Shown here: in pieces, positions 50,535 to 60,610 of the stretch
How positions within the stretch are numbered: the first letter of the stretch is position 1
Layout: each line of letters starts with the position of its first letter
From: Limnohabitans sp. WS1
GTDB lineage: Bacteria; Pseudomonadota; Gammaproteobacteria; Burkholderiales; Burkholderiaceae_C
Direction: 5' to 3'
Assembly (NCBI RefSeq): GCF_003063265.1
Contig: NZ_NERU01000011.1
Span: 62,001-126,000, forward strand
Length of the DNA stretch: 64,000 nucleotides
The notes under the pieces: generated by a model
What the model was told of the DNA's origin: nothing
What the model saw: only the letters and a program-made list of their open reading frames with translations
Database searches by the model: none
Program-made: the position numbers and the translations under genes

Positions 50535-51956
50535 TCAGGCGAATTTGCGGATGTCAACAAAGTGGCCGTGCACGGCCGCAGCAGCGGCCATGGCGGGGCT
50601 GACCAGGTGGGTGCGGCCACCCGCGCCCTGACGGCCTTCGAAGTTGCGGTTGCTGGTCGATGCGCAGCGCTCGCCGGGCTCCAGGCGGTCGGCGTTCATG
50701 GCCAAGCACATGGAGCAACCGGGTTCACGCCATTCAAAGCCGGCGGCCTTGAAGATTTCGTGCAAGCCTTCGGCTTCTGCTTGTGCTTTGACCAAACCGG
50801 AGCCAGGCACGACCATGGCCAATTTGACGTTCTTTGCAACTTTTTGGCCAAGCTTTTTGACGACGGCAGCGGCTTCGCGCATGTCTTCAATGCGGCTGTT
50901 GGTGCACGAGCCGATAAATACCTTGTCGATGGTGATGTCGGCCAGCGCTTTGCCGGGCTGCAAGCCCATGTAAGTCAGTGCACGCTCAATGGCATCGCGC
51001 TTGACGTCGTCTTTTTCTTTGTCGGGGTCGGGCGTGTGGCCGTCGATGCCCAGTACCATTTCGGGCGAGGTGCCCCAGGTGACTTGCGGCACGATGGCGC
51101 TGGCGTCCAGCTCGACCACGGCGTCAAAGTGCGCGCCGGGGTCAGACTGCAAGGTCTTCCAGTAGGCCACGGCGTGGTCCCACTCCACACCCGTGGGCGA
51201 GAGCAAACGGCCTTTGACGTACTCGATGGTTTTTTCGTCCACCGCCACCAAGCCCGCGCGTGCGCCGCCTTCGATGGCCATGTTGCAGACCGTCATGCGG
51301 CCTTCCATGCTGAGTGCCCGGATGGCCGAGCCTGCAAATTCGATGGTGTAGCCGGTGCCGCCTGCGGTACCGATCTTGCCGATGATGGCCAGCACGATGT
51401 CTTTGCCCGTGAGGCCTTTGGCCAGCGTGCCTTCGACTTTAATCAGCATGTTTTTGGCTTTTTTGGCCAAGAGCGTTTGCGTGGCCATGACGTGTTCGAC
51501 TTCGGAGGTGCCGATGCCGTGGGCCAGAGCGCCAAATGCGCCGTGGGTGGAGGTGTGCGAGTCGCCGCAGACCACGGTCATGCCGGGCAGGGTGGCGCCG
51601 TTTTCAGGGCCGATGACGTGCACGATGCCCTGGCGCTTGGACAGGAAGGGGAAGAAAGCGGCAGAGCCATATTCGGCCATGTTCGCGTCAAGCGTGGTGA
51701 TTTGTTCTTTACTGATCGGGTCGGTGATGCCGTCATAGCCCAACTCCCAGCCGGTGGTGGGTGTGTTGTGGTCGGCGGTGGCCACGATGGAGCTGACACG
51801 CCAGACCTTGCGGCCGGCTTGACGCAGGCCTTCAAAGGCTTGGGGGCTGGTGACTTCGTGCACCAGATGGCGGTCAATGTAGAGGACGGAGGTGCCGTCT
51901 TCTTCGGTGTGGACGACGTGTTCGTCCCAGATCTTGTCGTAGAGCGTGCGTGCCAT
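50535..51956 (-). CDS. leuC: 3-isopropylmalate dehydratase large subunit
   Basis: A 473-residue [4Fe-4S] subunit of isopropylmalate isomerase. Cluster cysteines are visible in [13 protein letters not shown] and [21 protein letters not shown] is the substrate-binding signature. AAGGAAG precedes ATG 51956. It heads the operon leuC-entericidin-leuD-leuB; leuA is not in the window. Confidence 0.97.
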   Translation of the reverse strand: MARTLYDKIWDEHVVHTEEDGTSVLYIDRHLVHEVTSPQAFEGLRQAGRKVWRVSSIVATADHNTPTTGWELGYDGITDPISKEQITTLDANMAEYGSAAFFPFLSKRQGIVHVIGPENGATLPGMTVVCGDSHTSTHGAFGALAHGIGTSEVEHVMATQTLLAKKAKNMLIKVEGTLAKGLTGKDIVLAIIGKIGTAGGTGYTIEFAGSAIRALSMEGRMTVCNMAIEGGARAGLVAVDEKTIEYVKGRLLSPTGVEWDHAVAYWKTLQSDPGAHFDAVVELDASAIVPQVTWGTSPEMVLGIDGHTPDPDKEKDDVKRDAIERALTYMGLQPGKALADITIDKVFIGSCTNSRIEDMREAAAVVKKLGQKVAKNVKLAMVVPGSGLVKAQAEAEGLHEIFKAAGFEWREPGCSMCLAMNADRLEPGERCASTSNRNFEGRQGAGGRTHLVSPAMAAAAAVHGHFVDIRKFA

Positions 51957-51982
51957 GGAGCTTCCTTGCTGTGCAACCTGCC

Positions 51983-52010
51983 ATTTTATGCGGTTCGCAT
52001 GCTGTGTCAG
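51983..52010 (-). promoter_or_regulatory. Predicted leuC operon promoter
   Basis: On the minus strand, CTGACA (52010-52005) and TAAAAT (51988-51983) are separated by 16 bp, each one mismatch from consensus. The predicted start lies about 20 nt before the leuC ATG, too short for an attenuation leader, so control would be at initiation. Confidence 0.5.
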
Positions 52011-52015
52011 TCGCG

Positions 52016-52034
52016 TTGGCTAATGCCTAGCCAA
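52016..52034 (-). promoter_or_regulatory. Inverted repeat directly upstream of the leuC -35
   Basis: TTGGCTA-ATGCC-TAGCCAA, perfect 7-bp arms with a 5-bp spacer, 5 bp upstream of the -35. Size, symmetry and position (about -40 to -60) fit a LysR-type activator site. No LysR gene is in the window. Confidence 0.45.
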
Positions 52035-52079
52035 GGCTTGTGTCAATGGACAGATGAAGTGCCCCCCTCGCGTGGGCTC

Positions 52080-52164
52080 GAGGGGACGAATCCGGGGCCT
52101 GCCAGGCCTCATCAGTCGCTTCGCGCCAGCAAATCGGCCAGCCAGGCCCCGGACCCGTCCCCTC
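52080..52164. repeat. Long inverted repeat (22-bp arms) in the leuC-gltA gap
   Basis: Arms at 52080-52101 and 52143-52164 match at 20 of 22 positions (GAGGGGAC..TCCGGGGCCTG type), separated by 41 bp. It does not share sequence with the neighbouring REP pair. It could be a decayed mobile palindrome or a separate repeat family. This 370-bp gap (51957-52326) otherwise holds the leuC promoter, the REP pair and the gltA terminator. Confidence 0.7.
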
Positions 52165-52180
52165 AAGTGGTTGTGATTTT

Positions 52181-52262
52181 GTAGGTCGGCGGCTTCAGCC
52201 CCGACATGTGGCTCGCAGATTTGTATGGGACAAGATTGTCGGGGCTGAAGCCGCCGACCTAC
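52181..52262. repeat. REPIN-like inverted REP pair
   Basis: Two perfect 26-bp copies in inverted orientation (52181-52206 and 52237-52262) with a 30-bp spacer. Each copy begins with a GTAG head and contains an internal imperfect palindrome (TCGG-c-GGC / GCC-CCGA around TTCA). Two REPs facing one another is the REPIN arrangement mobilised in trans by RAYT enzymes. The arms are identical, which suggests recent insertion or gene conversion. Confidence 0.75.
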
Positions 52263-52280
52263 GGGGTTGCACCAGGCATG

Positions 52281-52306
52281 AAAAAAGCCCGCACAAGGCG
52301 GGCTTT
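52281..52306 (-). terminator. gltA terminator
   Basis: Arms AAAGCCCGC / GCGGGCTTT with a 5-nt loop and a following T tract on the minus strand, 20 bp past the gltA stop. A canonical intrinsic terminator closing the sdh-gltA operon. Confidence 0.9.
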
Positions 52307-52326
52307 CGGGTTCGGTTGAAAACCGA

Positions 52327-53625
<1,299 letters not shown>

Positions 53626-53667
53626 GGTGGGTTTCCTCAAAAATTCAGGGGGGTGAACCTGTTGGGT

Positions 53668-53976
53668 TCACGCTCTCAACATGTCCAGGACTTCGCGCAC
53701 CTCTTCGGTGCTGATCTCGGTCTGCAGCTCCGTGCGGCGCAGCAGCAAGTCCATGAGATCGTTGTCTGACAGGTCCATCAGCACGTACATGCCCCGGGCC
53801 TGGCCAACCGTCAGCGCAGCAGCGTGCCGGTTGAAAAAGCGCTCGATGAACAAATCGTTTTCAAGCAGGCCGCGTCGGCTGCGCCAGCGCAGCTTGCTCA
53901 GCGACCGCTCGCTCAAAAGAGCGAGGCGGTCTGCGCCAACCAGAGACGCGTCTTCCAGGATGGGGGTGACGGTCAT
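53668..53976 (-). CDS. sdhE: FAD assembly factor SdhE
   Basis: A 102-residue protein that promotes covalent attachment of FAD to SdhA. The diagnostic RGxxE motif is RGLLE at residues 35-39, followed by the F-I-E-R-F-F helix. The ATG overlaps the sdhB stop (TGATG), coupling the factor to its client complex. It is slightly longer than E. coli SdhE (88 residues) at the N-terminus. Confidence 0.95.
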   Translation of the reverse strand: MTVTPILEDASLVGADRLALLSERSLSKLRWRSRRGLLENDLFIERFFNRHAAALTVGQARGMYVLMDLSDNDLMDLLLRRTELQTEISTEEVREVLDMLRA

Positions 53977-54680
53977 CAGACAGCGCGGCGAACCATCATC
54001 TCTTTGATCTTGCCAATCGCCTTGGTGGGGTTCAGACCCTTGGGGCAGACATCGACGCAGTTCATGATGGTGTGGCAGCGGAACAGACGGTAAGGGTCTT
54101 CCAAGTTGTCCAGGCGCTCGGCGGTGGCTTCGTCACGACTGTCGGCGATGAAGCGGTAGGCCTGCAGCAAACCGGCGGGGCCCACGAACTTGTCGGGGTT
54201 CCACCAGAAGCTGGGGCAGCTGGTAGAGCAGCTGGCGCACAAGATGCACTCGTACAAGCCGTTCAGCTCGTCACGCTCTTCCGGGCTTTGCAGACGCTCG
54301 GTCTCGGGCGGGATGGTGCTGTTGATCAGGTAGGGCTTGATCGAGTGGTATTGCTTGAAGAACTGGGTCATGTCCACGATCACGTCGCGGATCACGGGCA
54401 GGCCTGGCAGGGGTTTCAACACGATGGTGCCGGGCAAAGTGTTCATGTTGGTCAGGCAAGCCAGACCGTTTTTGCCGTTGATGTTCATCGCGTCCGAGCC
54501 GCACACGCCTTCGCGGCACGAGCGGCGGAAAGAGATCGTGGGGTCCACGGCCTTGAGCTTCATCAGGGCGTCGAGCAACATGCGCTCGTTGCCGTCCAGT
54601 TCGACCTGGATGGTTTGCATGTAGGGCTTGGCGTCCTTGTCGGGGTCGTAGCGGTAGATCTGAAAAGTGCGTAGGGTCAT
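53976..54680 (-). CDS. sdhB: Succinate dehydrogenase iron-sulfur subunit
   Basis: A 234-residue subunit with three Fe-S clusters. The [2Fe-2S] ligands are in SCREGVCGSDAM and GLACLT; the [4Fe-4S]/[3Fe-4S] ligands are in CILCASCSTSCPSFWWN, CHTIMNCVDVCPKGL. ATG 54680 is chosen over 54740 because the family starts near RTFQIYRYDPD. Electrons pass from SdhA FAD to ubiquinone. Confidence 0.97.
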   Translation of the reverse strand: MTLRTFQIYRYDPDKDAKPYMQTIQVELDGNERMLLDALMKLKAVDPTISFRRSCREGVCGSDAMNINGKNGLACLTNMNTLPGTIVLKPLPGLPVIRDVIVDMTQFFKQYHSIKPYLINSTIPPETERLQSPEERDELNGLYECILCASCSTSCPSFWWNPDKFVGPAGLLQAYRFIADSRDEATAERLDNLEDPYRLFRCHTIMNCVDVCPKGLNPTKAIGKIKEMMVRRAV

Positions 54681-54743
54681 GAAAGAACTCCTGGTGTATT
54701 CGGGTGGTGGACCGCCAATGAGGGTGAGCGGTCCAGACAATCT

Positions 54744-56549
54744 TTAGAAAGTACGAACCTTGGGTGGCACGGAGTCCACAGTCAAAGGCTTGAGCTTGAC
54801 CGGCTTGTAGGTCAGGCTGTTGTCGGCGCTGTGCCACAAGGTGTGCTTCATCCAGTTGGCGTCGTCGCGACCCAATGGGGCCACGGCGTCATCGGCTGGG
54901 CGCTCGTAGTCGCTCACGGTGTGGGCACCCCGGCACTCGCGGCGGGCAGCGGCCGAAACCATGGTCGCTTGGGCAGCTTCGATCAGGTTGTCCACTTCTA
55001 GGGCTTCGATGCGGGCGGTGTTGAACACTTTGGAGGTGTCCTTCAGGCCAATGGCATTGACGCGCTCGCGGATGGCCGCGATCTTTTGCACGCCTTCGTC
55101 CATGGAGGCCTGGGTGCGGAACACGCCAGCGTGTTGCTGCATGGCGGCACGCATGTCGTTGGCCACGTCTTGGGCGTATTCACCGCCACGGCCTTCTAGC
55201 TTGTTCAAGCGGCTCAGGGTGAAGTCTGCAGCGTCGGCAGGCAAAGGCTTGTGCGACTTGGTTTTGGAAGCGAAGTCCACGATGTGGTTGCCCGCTGCGC
55301 GGCCGAACACCAGCAAGTCGAGCAAGGAGTTGGTGCCCAGGCGGTTGGCACCGTGCACCGACACGCAAGAGCATTCGCCCACCGCGTACAGTCCGTTGAC
55401 CACGGCGTTGTGGTCGGTGGGGTTCTGGATGACGACTTGGCCGTTGATGTTGGTCGGGATACCGCCCATCTGGTAATGGATGGTGGGCACAACAGGAATC
55501 GGCTCTTTGGTGATGTCAACGTTGGCGAAGTTGACACCAATTTCGTACACCGAGGGCAGACGTTTGTGGATGGTCTCAGCACCGAGGTGGTCGAGCTTGA
55601 GCAGCACATAGTCCTTATTCGGACCGCAGCCACGGCCTTCCTTGATTTCCTGGTCCATGGAACGGGACACGAAGTCACGCGGGGCCAAGTCTTTCAGGGT
55701 GGGGGCGTAGCGTTCCATGAAGCGTTCGCCATTGCTGTTGAGCAAGATCGCGCCTTCGCCACGGCAGCCTTCGGTCAACAACACGCCAGCACCAGCCACG
55801 CCGGTGGGGTGGAATTGCCAGAACTCCATGTCTTCGAGCGGGATGCCTGAACGGGCAGCCATACCCAAGCCGTCACCGGTGTTGATGAAGGCATTGGTGG
55901 AGGCGGCATAAATGCGGCCAGCACCACCGGTGGCCATCAGCACGGTTTTGGCGTGCAGGATGTGCAAGTCGCCCGTTTCCATCTCCAGTGCGGTCACGCC
56001 GACCACATCGCCTTCGGCGTCCCGGATCAAGTCCAAAGCCATCCATTCGACAAAGAAGCTGGTTTTGGCAGCGACGTTTTGTTGGTACAGGGTGTGCAGC
56101 ATGGCGTGACCGGTACGGTCAGCGGCAGCGCAAGCGCGCTGCACGGGCTTTTCACCGTAGTTGGCGGTGTGGCCGCCAAACGGACGCTGGTAAATGGTGC
56201 CATCGGGGTTGCGGTCAAAAGGCATGCCCATGTGTTCCAGGTCGTACACGACTTTGGGGGCTTCACGGCACATGAATTCGATCGCATCCTGGTCGCCGAG
56301 CCAGTCGGAGCCCTTGATGGTGTCGTAGAAGTGGTAATGCCAGTTGTCGTCCGACATGTTGCCCAAGCTGGCACCGATGCCGCCTTGGGCCGCCACGGTG
56401 TGCGAACGGGTGGGGAACACTTTGGACAGCACGGCGACATTGAGGCCAGCACGGGCCAGTTGCAGCGAGGCACGCATGCCCGAACCACCGGCGCCGACGA
56501 TCACGACGTCAAACTTGCGGGTGGTGATTTTGTCTTTGGTATAGCTCAT
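54744..56549 (-). CDS. sdhA: Succinate dehydrogenase flavoprotein subunit
   Basis: A 601-residue catalytic subunit oxidising succinate to fumarate. DVVIVGAGGSGMRASL is the FAD Rossmann motif; the His of SHTVAAQGGIGA is the covalent FAD site. HPTGVAGAG, a conserved EGCRGEG and GANRLGTNSLLDLLVFGRAAG complete the active site. It lies between sdhD and sdhB with about 50-60-bp gaps. Confidence 0.98.
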   Translation of the reverse strand: MSYTKDKITTRKFDVVIVGAGGSGMRASLQLARAGLNVAVLSKVFPTRSHTVAAQGGIGASLGNMSDDNWHYHFYDTIKGSDWLGDQDAIEFMCREAPKVVYDLEHMGMPFDRNPDGTIYQRPFGGHTANYGEKPVQRACAAADRTGHAMLHTLYQQNVAAKTSFFVEWMALDLIRDAEGDVVGVTALEMETGDLHILHAKTVLMATGGAGRIYAASTNAFINTGDGLGMAARSGIPLEDMEFWQFHPTGVAGAGVLLTEGCRGEGAILLNSNGERFMERYAPTLKDLAPRDFVSRSMDQEIKEGRGCGPNKDYVLLKLDHLGAETIHKRLPSVYEIGVNFANVDITKEPIPVVPTIHYQMGGIPTNINGQVVIQNPTDHNAVVNGLYAVGECSCVSVHGANRLGTNSLLDLLVFGRAAGNHIVDFASKTKSHKPLPADAADFTLSRLNKLEGRGGEYAQDVANDMRAAMQQHAGVFRTQASMDEGVQKIAAIRERVNAIGLKDTSKVFNTARIEALEVDNLIEAAQATMVSAAARRECRGAHTVSDYERPADDAVAPLGRDDANWMKHTLWHSADNSLTYKPVKLKPLTVDSVPPKVRTF

Positions 56550-56602
56550 GGTTTATCTTGGTTGGTGTGGTTTCAGCGCAATGACAGGCGAGGGCTGACG
56601 CA

Positions 56603-56968
56603 TCACAGGCGCCACAGGGCCTGAACAGCCCAGCCAGCACAGCCGATCAGCCAGACGAGGGTGAAAACGTGCAAGGCCAGGCGCACGGCCAAGGGCTTGA
56701 CATAGTCCATCCAGATGTCACGCATGCCCACCCAGACGTGGTACAGCAGGGAAAGGATCACGCAAAAGGTCAAGACCTTCATCCACTGGGAAGCAAAAAT
56801 ACCCGCCCATTCTTCATAACCGATGGGACCCGTGGTGAAGATCACCTGGGCCAGCAAAATCACGGTGAAAAGGGCCATCAAAATGCCGGTCACGCGTTGC
56901 GCGAGCCAGTCACGAAAGCCGTAGCCTGCACCGGTCACGATGCGCTTGGAGCCGTAGTTCACGGACAT
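56603..56968 (-). CDS. sdhD: Succinate dehydrogenase membrane anchor subunit
   Basis: A 121-residue protein with three hydrophobic helices (about 23-45, 56-75, 90-115). The H-x-W-x-G-x-x-D segment (YHVWVGMRDIWMDY, residues about 76-89) supplies the heme b His and quinone-site residues. With SdhC it anchors the complex in the inner membrane. Confidence 0.95.
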   Translation of the reverse strand: MSVNYGSKRIVTGAGYGFRDWLAQRVTGILMALFTVILLAQVIFTTGPIGYEEWAGIFASQWMKVLTFCVILSLLYHVWVGMRDIWMDYVKPLAVRLALHVFTLVWLIGCAGWAVQALWRL

Positions 56969-57001
56969 AGTGGAGTTTCCTTTTTGTTGTTAGGGGGCAG
57001 A

Positions 57002-57433
57002 TCAGTACAAGCCGAACAGCTTGGCACCCAGCACGGCTGTGAGGCCAATGCTCAAAACCAAGGTGACGATGGCCGAAGACTTGCCGAACTCTTTGGTCAC
57101 GGCGTGGAAGGTGTCCATGTACAGGTGACGCAGACCTGCAATGAAGTGGTGCAGGTATGCCCAGATCAATGCCAGGGCGACCAGTTTCATGAACCAGCCC
57201 GGTACAAAACCAATACCGATGTTAAAAGCGGCAGAGAACTTGGCAAACGAAATTTCGGACGAGATGGAGTTGTCAAACATCCAGATGATCAGCGGCATCA
57301 GCAAAAACATCAGAAAACCGCTGATGCGATGCAAGATGGACACAATGCCGGCCACTGGAAGGCGGTAGCTGGGCAAGTCTTTCAGGGCGTTGATGTTGCG
57401 GAATTCAGGCCGCTTGCGGGCGAGTTCGGTCAT
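57002..57433 (-). CDS. sdhC: Succinate dehydrogenase cytochrome b556 subunit
   Basis: A 143-residue three-helix membrane subunit. The N-terminal RPEFRNINAL and the SILHRISG motif, plus HHFIAGLRHLYMD with the heme ligand His, are typical. ATG 57433 is chosen; the frame extends to 57505 without family support. The 129-bp gap to gntR contains a TAGAAT hexamer (57486-57491, minus) that may be the sdh promoter -10, but no good -35 is visible. Confidence 0.95.
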   Translation of the reverse strand: MTELARKRPEFRNINALKDLPSYRLPVAGIVSILHRISGFLMFLLMPLIIWMFDNSISSEISFAKFSAAFNIGIGFVPGWFMKLVALALIWAYLHHFIAGLRHLYMDTFHAVTKEFGKSSAIVTLVLSIGLTAVLGAKLFGLY

Positions 57434-57562
57434 GTGGGTACTTTCTGGGTGTAACGCGTTCTTGACATTTGAGGCTAACGATCGAATTCTATTGCAACGC
57501 AGCAAACTGACATGAGCATTTCAGCGACAGTCTCAAAACAGACTTGTAAAGGGTGGTTTTCA

Positions 57563-58348
57563 TCAATTCAGGGCGTTGTGGTAGTGGTGGGTGTCGGTGC
57601 GGTAAAAACCGCGCCGCAGTTCCATGGGGGTGTCGTTGTAGGTGTAGGCCACCCTTTCGACACTCAGCAAGGGGGTGTTGCTGGCCAATTGCATCAACTC
57701 TCGCTGAGACTTGTCCGCCAAGACCGCCCGAATTTTTTCTTCTGCCCGCACCATTCGTACGCCAAATTCGGTCTCAAACAGCGCATACATGGGGCCGTGA
57801 TAGGCCGTCAGCCTTTCTGCAGTCAAGCCTTTGAAAGGGACACCCGGCAGCCACAGATCTTCCAAAATGGTGGGAATGCTCGCAAAAGACAGGACGCGCC
57901 GCACTTGCAAGACGGCGTCTCCGGTCCTCAGCGCCAACGCTCTGGCAATGTCGGCCGAGGCGCGTAAACGCTTGCAATCGACGATTTGACGCTGGGCAGG
58001 GCCTTCGGTGTTCAAGTCACCTTGGTCGGGCACGAGTTTCAAAAAACGGTATTGCACCTGGTGCTCGGCATGGGTGGCCACAAAGGTGCCTTTGCCTTGC
58101 TTGCGGATCAAAAGGTGGTCACTGGCCAATTCGTCGATGGCCTTGCGCACCGTGCCCTGGCTGACCCGGTAACGAGCAGCGAGTTCCATTTCGCTCGGGA
58201 TGGACTCGCCGGGCTTCCACTCGCTGGACTGCAGACTTTGCAAAATCAACCCTTTGATTTGCTGATAAAGGGGGCTGAATGCCGGAGTCACGGCGGCGGC
58301 CTGTACAGCAGGCGAGGCAGCGTCGGTCGGTGTCAAAGGGAGGTTCAT
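57563..58348 (-). CDS. GntR/HutC-family regulator of the TCA-cycle gene cluster
   Basis: A 261-residue transcription factor. A winged-helix GntR domain covers residues about 27-92 (PSEMELAARYRVSQGTVRKA), and a UTRA effector-binding domain about 110-255. ATG 58348 is preferred to a TTG at 58357. It lies directly upstream of sdhC on the same strand and divergent from mdh. A perfect palindrome occupies the spacer of its own predicted promoter (58392-58419), so autorepression is likely, and mdh and perhaps sdh are the expected targets. The effector is unknown; UTRA domains bind small metabolites, so a TCA intermediate is a reasonable guess. Confidence 0.88.
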   Translation of the reverse strand: MNLPLTPTDAASPAVQAAAVTPAFSPLYQQIKGLILQSLQSSEWKPGESIPSEMELAARYRVSQGTVRKAIDELASDHLLIRKQGKGTFVATHAEHQVQYRFLKLVPDQGDLNTEGPAQRQIVDCKRLRASADIARALALRTGDAVLQVRRVLSFASIPTILEDLWLPGVPFKGLTAERLTAYHGPMYALFETEFGVRMVRAEEKIRAVLADKSQRELMQLASNTPLLSVERVAYTYNDTPMELRRGFYRTDTHHYHNALN

Positions 58349-58391
58349 GGGCGCCAATGCTTCATGCGGTCAGGTGCATGTCAGATGCCGC

Positions 58392-58419
58392 ATCATATCT
58401 TATATAAGACATAAGACAA
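58392..58419 (-). promoter_or_regulatory. gntR promoter with operator palindrome in the spacer
   Basis: On the minus strand, TTGTCT (58419-58414) and TATGAT (58397-58392) are separated by 16 bp. The spacer contains the perfect 12-bp palindrome TCTTATATAAGA (58398-58409), and an extra ATAAGA half-site lies at 58411-58416. A repressor bound here would block the gntR promoter and sit just upstream of the mdh -35. Confidence 0.65.
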
Positions 58420-58420
58420 A

Positions 58421-58450
58421 TTGACGAATCAGGGTTTTCGCGGGTACACT
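58421..58450 (+). promoter_or_regulatory. Predicted mdh promoter
   Basis: TTGACG (58421-58426) and TACACT (58445-58450) with an 18-bp spacer. The leader to the mdh ATG would be about 130 nt. The GntR palindrome ends 11 bp upstream of the -35, a position compatible with either activation or repression. Confidence 0.6.
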
Positions 58451-58586
58451 CCTTGGCTGTTTGCCAGCGCTTTTGGCCTATTTGGTGGGTTGGGGGTGCG
58501 GGTCCGGTGCGCTGGACAGCCTTGCTGACACAGATGTTGGCAACGGACTGCAACCCTTGTTTACAACACTTCTGGAGTTTTCCACC

Positions 58587-59573
58587 ATGAGCAAAAAGCC
58601 CGTCCGCGTTGCCGTCACCGGCGCAGCAGGTCAAATCGGTTACGCATTGTTGTTCCGCATCGCCTCAGGCGAAATGTTGGGCAAAGACCAGCCCGTCATC
58701 CTGCAATTGCTCGAAGTGCCCGTTGAAGGCCCCCAAAAAGCGCTCAAGGGCGTGATGATGGAACTCGAAGACTGCGCATTCCCATTGCTGGTGGGCATGG
58801 AAGCCCACGGCGACCCCATGACCGCATTCAAGGATGTGGACTACGCCCTGTTGGTCGGTTCGCGTCCACGCGGCCCTGGCATGGAGCGTGCCGAGTTGCT
58901 GGCCATCAACGGTGCCATCTTCACTGCACAAGGCAAAGCCCTGAACGCGGTGGCTTCGCGTGACGTGAAAGTGCTGGTCGTGGGCAACCCCGCCAACACC
59001 AACGCTTACATTGCCATGAAGGCCGCGCCTGACCTCAAGCCCGGCAACTTCACTGCCATGTTGCGTTTGGACCACAACCGTGCTCTGTCACAAATCGCAG
59101 CCAAGACTGGCAAAGCCGTGGCCGACATCGAAAAACTGTGCGTCTGGGGCAACCACTCGCCCACCATGTACGCCGACTACCGCTTTGCCACCATCAACGG
59201 CGAATCGGTCAAGGACATGATCAACGACCAGGAATGGAACGCCAACGTGTTCCTGCCCACCGTGGGCAAGCGCGGCGCAGCCATCATTGAAGCCCGTGGC
59301 CTGTCTTCGGCGGCTTCGGCTGCCAATGCGGCCATCGACCACATGCGCGATTGGGCCCTGGGCACCAACGGCAAGTGGGTCACCATGGGTATCCCATCAC
59401 AAGGCTGGTACGGCATTCCTAAAGACGTCATGTTCGGTTTCCCCGTCACCTGCGAAAACGGCGAATACAAAGTCGTGGAAGGTCTGGACATCGACGCCTT
59501 CAGCCAAGGCTGCATCGACAAGACGCTCAAAGAGTTGACCGACGAGCAAGCTGGCGTCGCTCACCTGATCTGA
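58587..59573 (+). CDS. mdh: Malate dehydrogenase
   Basis: A 328-residue NAD enzyme interconverting malate and oxaloacetate. The nucleotide-binding motif [18 protein letters not shown] begins near residue 11; the catalytic His is in [12 protein letters not shown], and substrate arginines are in [10 protein letters not shown]. This is the cytosolic-type MDH common in betaproteobacteria. Start ATG 58587 fits the family; upstream in-frame residues to 58461 are leader. It faces the GntR gene and is followed 20 bp later by the lyase gene. Confidence 0.97.
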   Translation: MSKKPVRVAVTGAAGQIGYALLFRIASGEMLGKDQPVILQLLEVPVEGPQKALKGVMMELEDCAFPLLVGMEAHGDPMTAFKDVDYALLVGSRPRGPGMERAELLAINGAIFTAQGKALNAVASRDVKVLVVGNPANTNAYIAMKAAPDLKPGNFTAMLRLDHNRALSQIAAKTGKAVADIEKLCVWGNHSPTMYADYRFATINGESVKDMINDQEWNANVFLPTVGKRGAAIIEARGLSSAASAANAAIDHMRDWALGTNGKWVTMGIPSQGWYGIPKDVMFGFPVTCENGEYKVVEGLDIDAFSQGCIDKTLKELTDEQAGVAHLI

Positions 59574-59593
59574 TTTCAGGCCGAGAAGTCCAA

Positions 59594-60610
59594 GTGAGCC
59601 ATCCTCGCGACGTACTGTTGGGAGCACAAGCCGGAGCCGTCCAGCTGCCGGTGTGTGACCATTACTCTGGTGTCGAAGCGAGGATGCGTAAAAGCCTTCA
59701 ATTGCAGGCAGACATGATGCAAGAGTTCGGTGCTTGCGTCTTTGATGTCACCCTGGATTGCGAAGATGGTGCACCCGTGGGTGGCGAAGCCGAACATGCC
59801 GCCTTGGTCACCGAGCTGGCATTGGCCGCTACGGCTGCCAACCCTGGGGCTCGTGTGGCCGTGCGTGTCCATCCTGTCGATCACCCCTCTTTTGATGCCG
59901 ACATGGCGCTGATTGCGGCCCAAGCGGGTTCATGCCTGTCGCACATCATGGTGCCCAAGGTCGAAACCGTGGCCGATGTTGAGCGTGCGCAAGCGGCCCT
60001 GTTGCAAGCAGGGGCAGGCCATTTGCCACTGCATGTGTTGATTGAATCACCGGCAGCCGTGCACCGGGCATTTGACATCGCTGCCCACCCCCGTGTGCAG
60101 TCGCTGAGCTTTGGCCTGATGGACTTTGTCTCGGCCCATGGCGGGGCCATACCCGCAGAAGGCATGGGCATCCAAGGCCAATTCACGCACCCCTTGGTGC
60201 TGCGAGCCAAGCTCGACATCGCCAGTGCCTGTCACGCGCACGGCAAGGTGCCTTCGCACTGCGTGGTGACCGAATTCAAGAACACCGAGGCCATGCGCAT
60301 GGCCGCCCACAAAGCCGCTTGTGAGCTGGGTTACACACGCATGTGGAGCATCCACCCGGACCAGATTCGCCCCATTTTGGCTGCCATGTCCCCCAGCGAG
60401 GCGCAGATTGAGCAGGCCAGCGCAATCGTGTTGGCTGCTCAGGCCGCTGCATGGGCACCGATCAGTCATGCGGGACAGCTGCATGATCGGGCCAGCTACC
60501 GCTTTTTCTGGCAGTTGCTCGAGCGAGCCCATCAGACCGGTTGTTCCTTGCCCCCCGAAATCCGATTGTTTTTTTCTGAACCCGTGGCTTTGTCCGGAAC
60601 TGGTTCATGA
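59594..60610 (+). CDS. HpcH/HpaI aldolase / citrate lyase beta-like (CitE family) protein
   Basis: A 338-residue TIM-barrel protein of the CoA-thioester lyase superfamily, starting with GTG. Conserved features are the acidic metal-binding stretch VTLDCEDGAP, RVHPVDHPSFD, MVPKVE, HVLIESPAAVHRA and SFGLMDF. Related enzymes cleave or hydrolyse malyl-CoA, citramalyl-CoA or citryl-CoA. No citrate lyase alpha/gamma or glyoxylate-cycle genes are adjacent, so it is not part of a citrate lyase complex. Sitting between mdh and acnB, it probably handles a C4-C6 CoA ester linked to malate metabolism, but the substrate is not known. Confidence 0.8.
   Translation: MSHPRDVLLGAQAGAVQLPVCDHYSGVEARMRKSLQLQADMMQEFGACVFDVTLDCEDGAPVGGEAEHAALVTELALAATAANPGARVAVRVHPVDHPSFDADMALIAAQAGSCLSHIMVPKVETVADVERAQAALLQAGAGHLPLHVLIESPAAVHRAFDIAAHPRVQSLSFGLMDFVSAHGGAIPAEGMGIQGQFTHPLVLRAKLDIASACHAHGKVPSHCVVTEFKNTEAMRMAAHKAACELGYTRMWSIHPDQIRPILAAMSPSEAQIEQASAIVLAAQAAAWAPISHAGQLHDRASYRFFWQLLERAHQTGCSLPPEIRLFFSEPVALSGTGS

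Noticed and set aside
50379..52184. 601-codon plus-strand open frame opposite leuC
   Set aside because: Covers leuC, the nested lipoprotein gene and the repeat region in antisense; no domain or start signal.
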